Shown piece by piece: positions 5,532 to 5,544 of a stretch of DNA of 5,544 nucleotides; within the stretch, counting starts at the first letter, position 1; the number at the start of each line of letters is the position of its first letter. Where the stretch lies: positions 1 to 5,544 of the forward strand of contig JAQGKN010000395.1 in the NCBI GenBank assembly GCA_028290085.1, written 5' to 3'. The position numbers and the translations under genes are program-made. This DNA comes from Hyphomicrobiales bacterium (lineage in GTDB: Bacteria; Pseudomonadota; Alphaproteobacteria; Rhizobiales; Beijerinckiaceae). Under the pieces are notes generated by a model that had not been told where the DNA came from, did not search any database, and was given only the letters and a program-made list of their open reading frames with translations.

Positions 5532-5544
5532 GTGTCCGAAGCTG
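5532..5544 (+). CDS. rimM: Probable start of rimM (ribosome maturation factor), cut by right edge
   Basis: Only the first four codons are visible, GTG TCC GAA GCT (fMet-Ser-Glu-Ala). The call rests on position: rimM usually follows rpsP, the distance to the rpsP stop is 45 bases, and a GGGAGGAG lies about ten bases upstream of the GTG. RimM assists 16S processing and 30S maturation and binds S19. Too little sequence is present to confirm the family, and a later start is possible. Confidence 0.4.

Noticed and set aside
5498..5544. Intrinsic terminator after rpsP
   Set aside because: The stem is good but no T-run follows; the sequence after it looks like the start of the next gene.

Overview
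The window looks like ordinary core chromosome of a GC-rich alphaproteobacterium. The signs are strong G/C preference at third codon positions, an Ffh G4 motif written TRVDGDGRGG, the gene order ffh - small gene - rpsP - (rimM), and an alanine-rich tail on ribosomal protein S16. The order Caulobacterales or Hyphomonadales is possible from the S16 tail and Pro/Gly-rich Ffh tail, but that is a weak inference.

Layout from left to right. (1) Positions 1-547, minus strand: an incomplete, unrecognised gene whose protein-like reading frame seems to change at a run of five A (minus strand). (2) 548-944: non-coding, with a -35-like TTGACA, several short palindromes and a long imperfect hairpin just before asd. 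(3) 945-1973, plus: asd, aspartate-semialdehyde dehydrogenase. (4) 1980-2972, minus: a metallo-beta-lactamase-fold hydrolase of the NAPE-PLD type, converging on asd with only 6 bases between stop codons. (5) 2973-3249: divergent intergenic region with a good sigma-70-like promoter for ffh and a leader holding four consecutive small hairpins. (6) 3250-4809, plus: ffh, the protein subunit of the signal recognition particle. (7) 4815-5066, plus: an unrecognised 83-residue acidic protein, probably translationally linked to ffh. (8) 5097-5486, plus: rpsP with a 12-bp repeat coding an Ala-rich tail. (9) 5498-5527: a hairpin that covers the probable Shine-Dalgarno of the next gene. (10) 5532 to the right edge: the first codons of what is probably rimM.

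How the genes fit together. ffh, the small gene and rpsP form a co-directional run of the kind that usually continues into rimM-trmD-rplS, linking membrane-protein targeting with ribosome assembly. asd serves the Lys/Thr/Met/diaminopimelate branch and looks like a separate transcription unit. The NAPE-PLD-like gene is an independent unit.

I found no mobile element, CRISPR array, tRNA, rRNA or phage gene. No wholly new system is evident. The observations most worth checking are the occluded rimM start, the structured leaders of ffh and asd, the small protein between ffh and rpsP, and the frame change in the left-edge gene.
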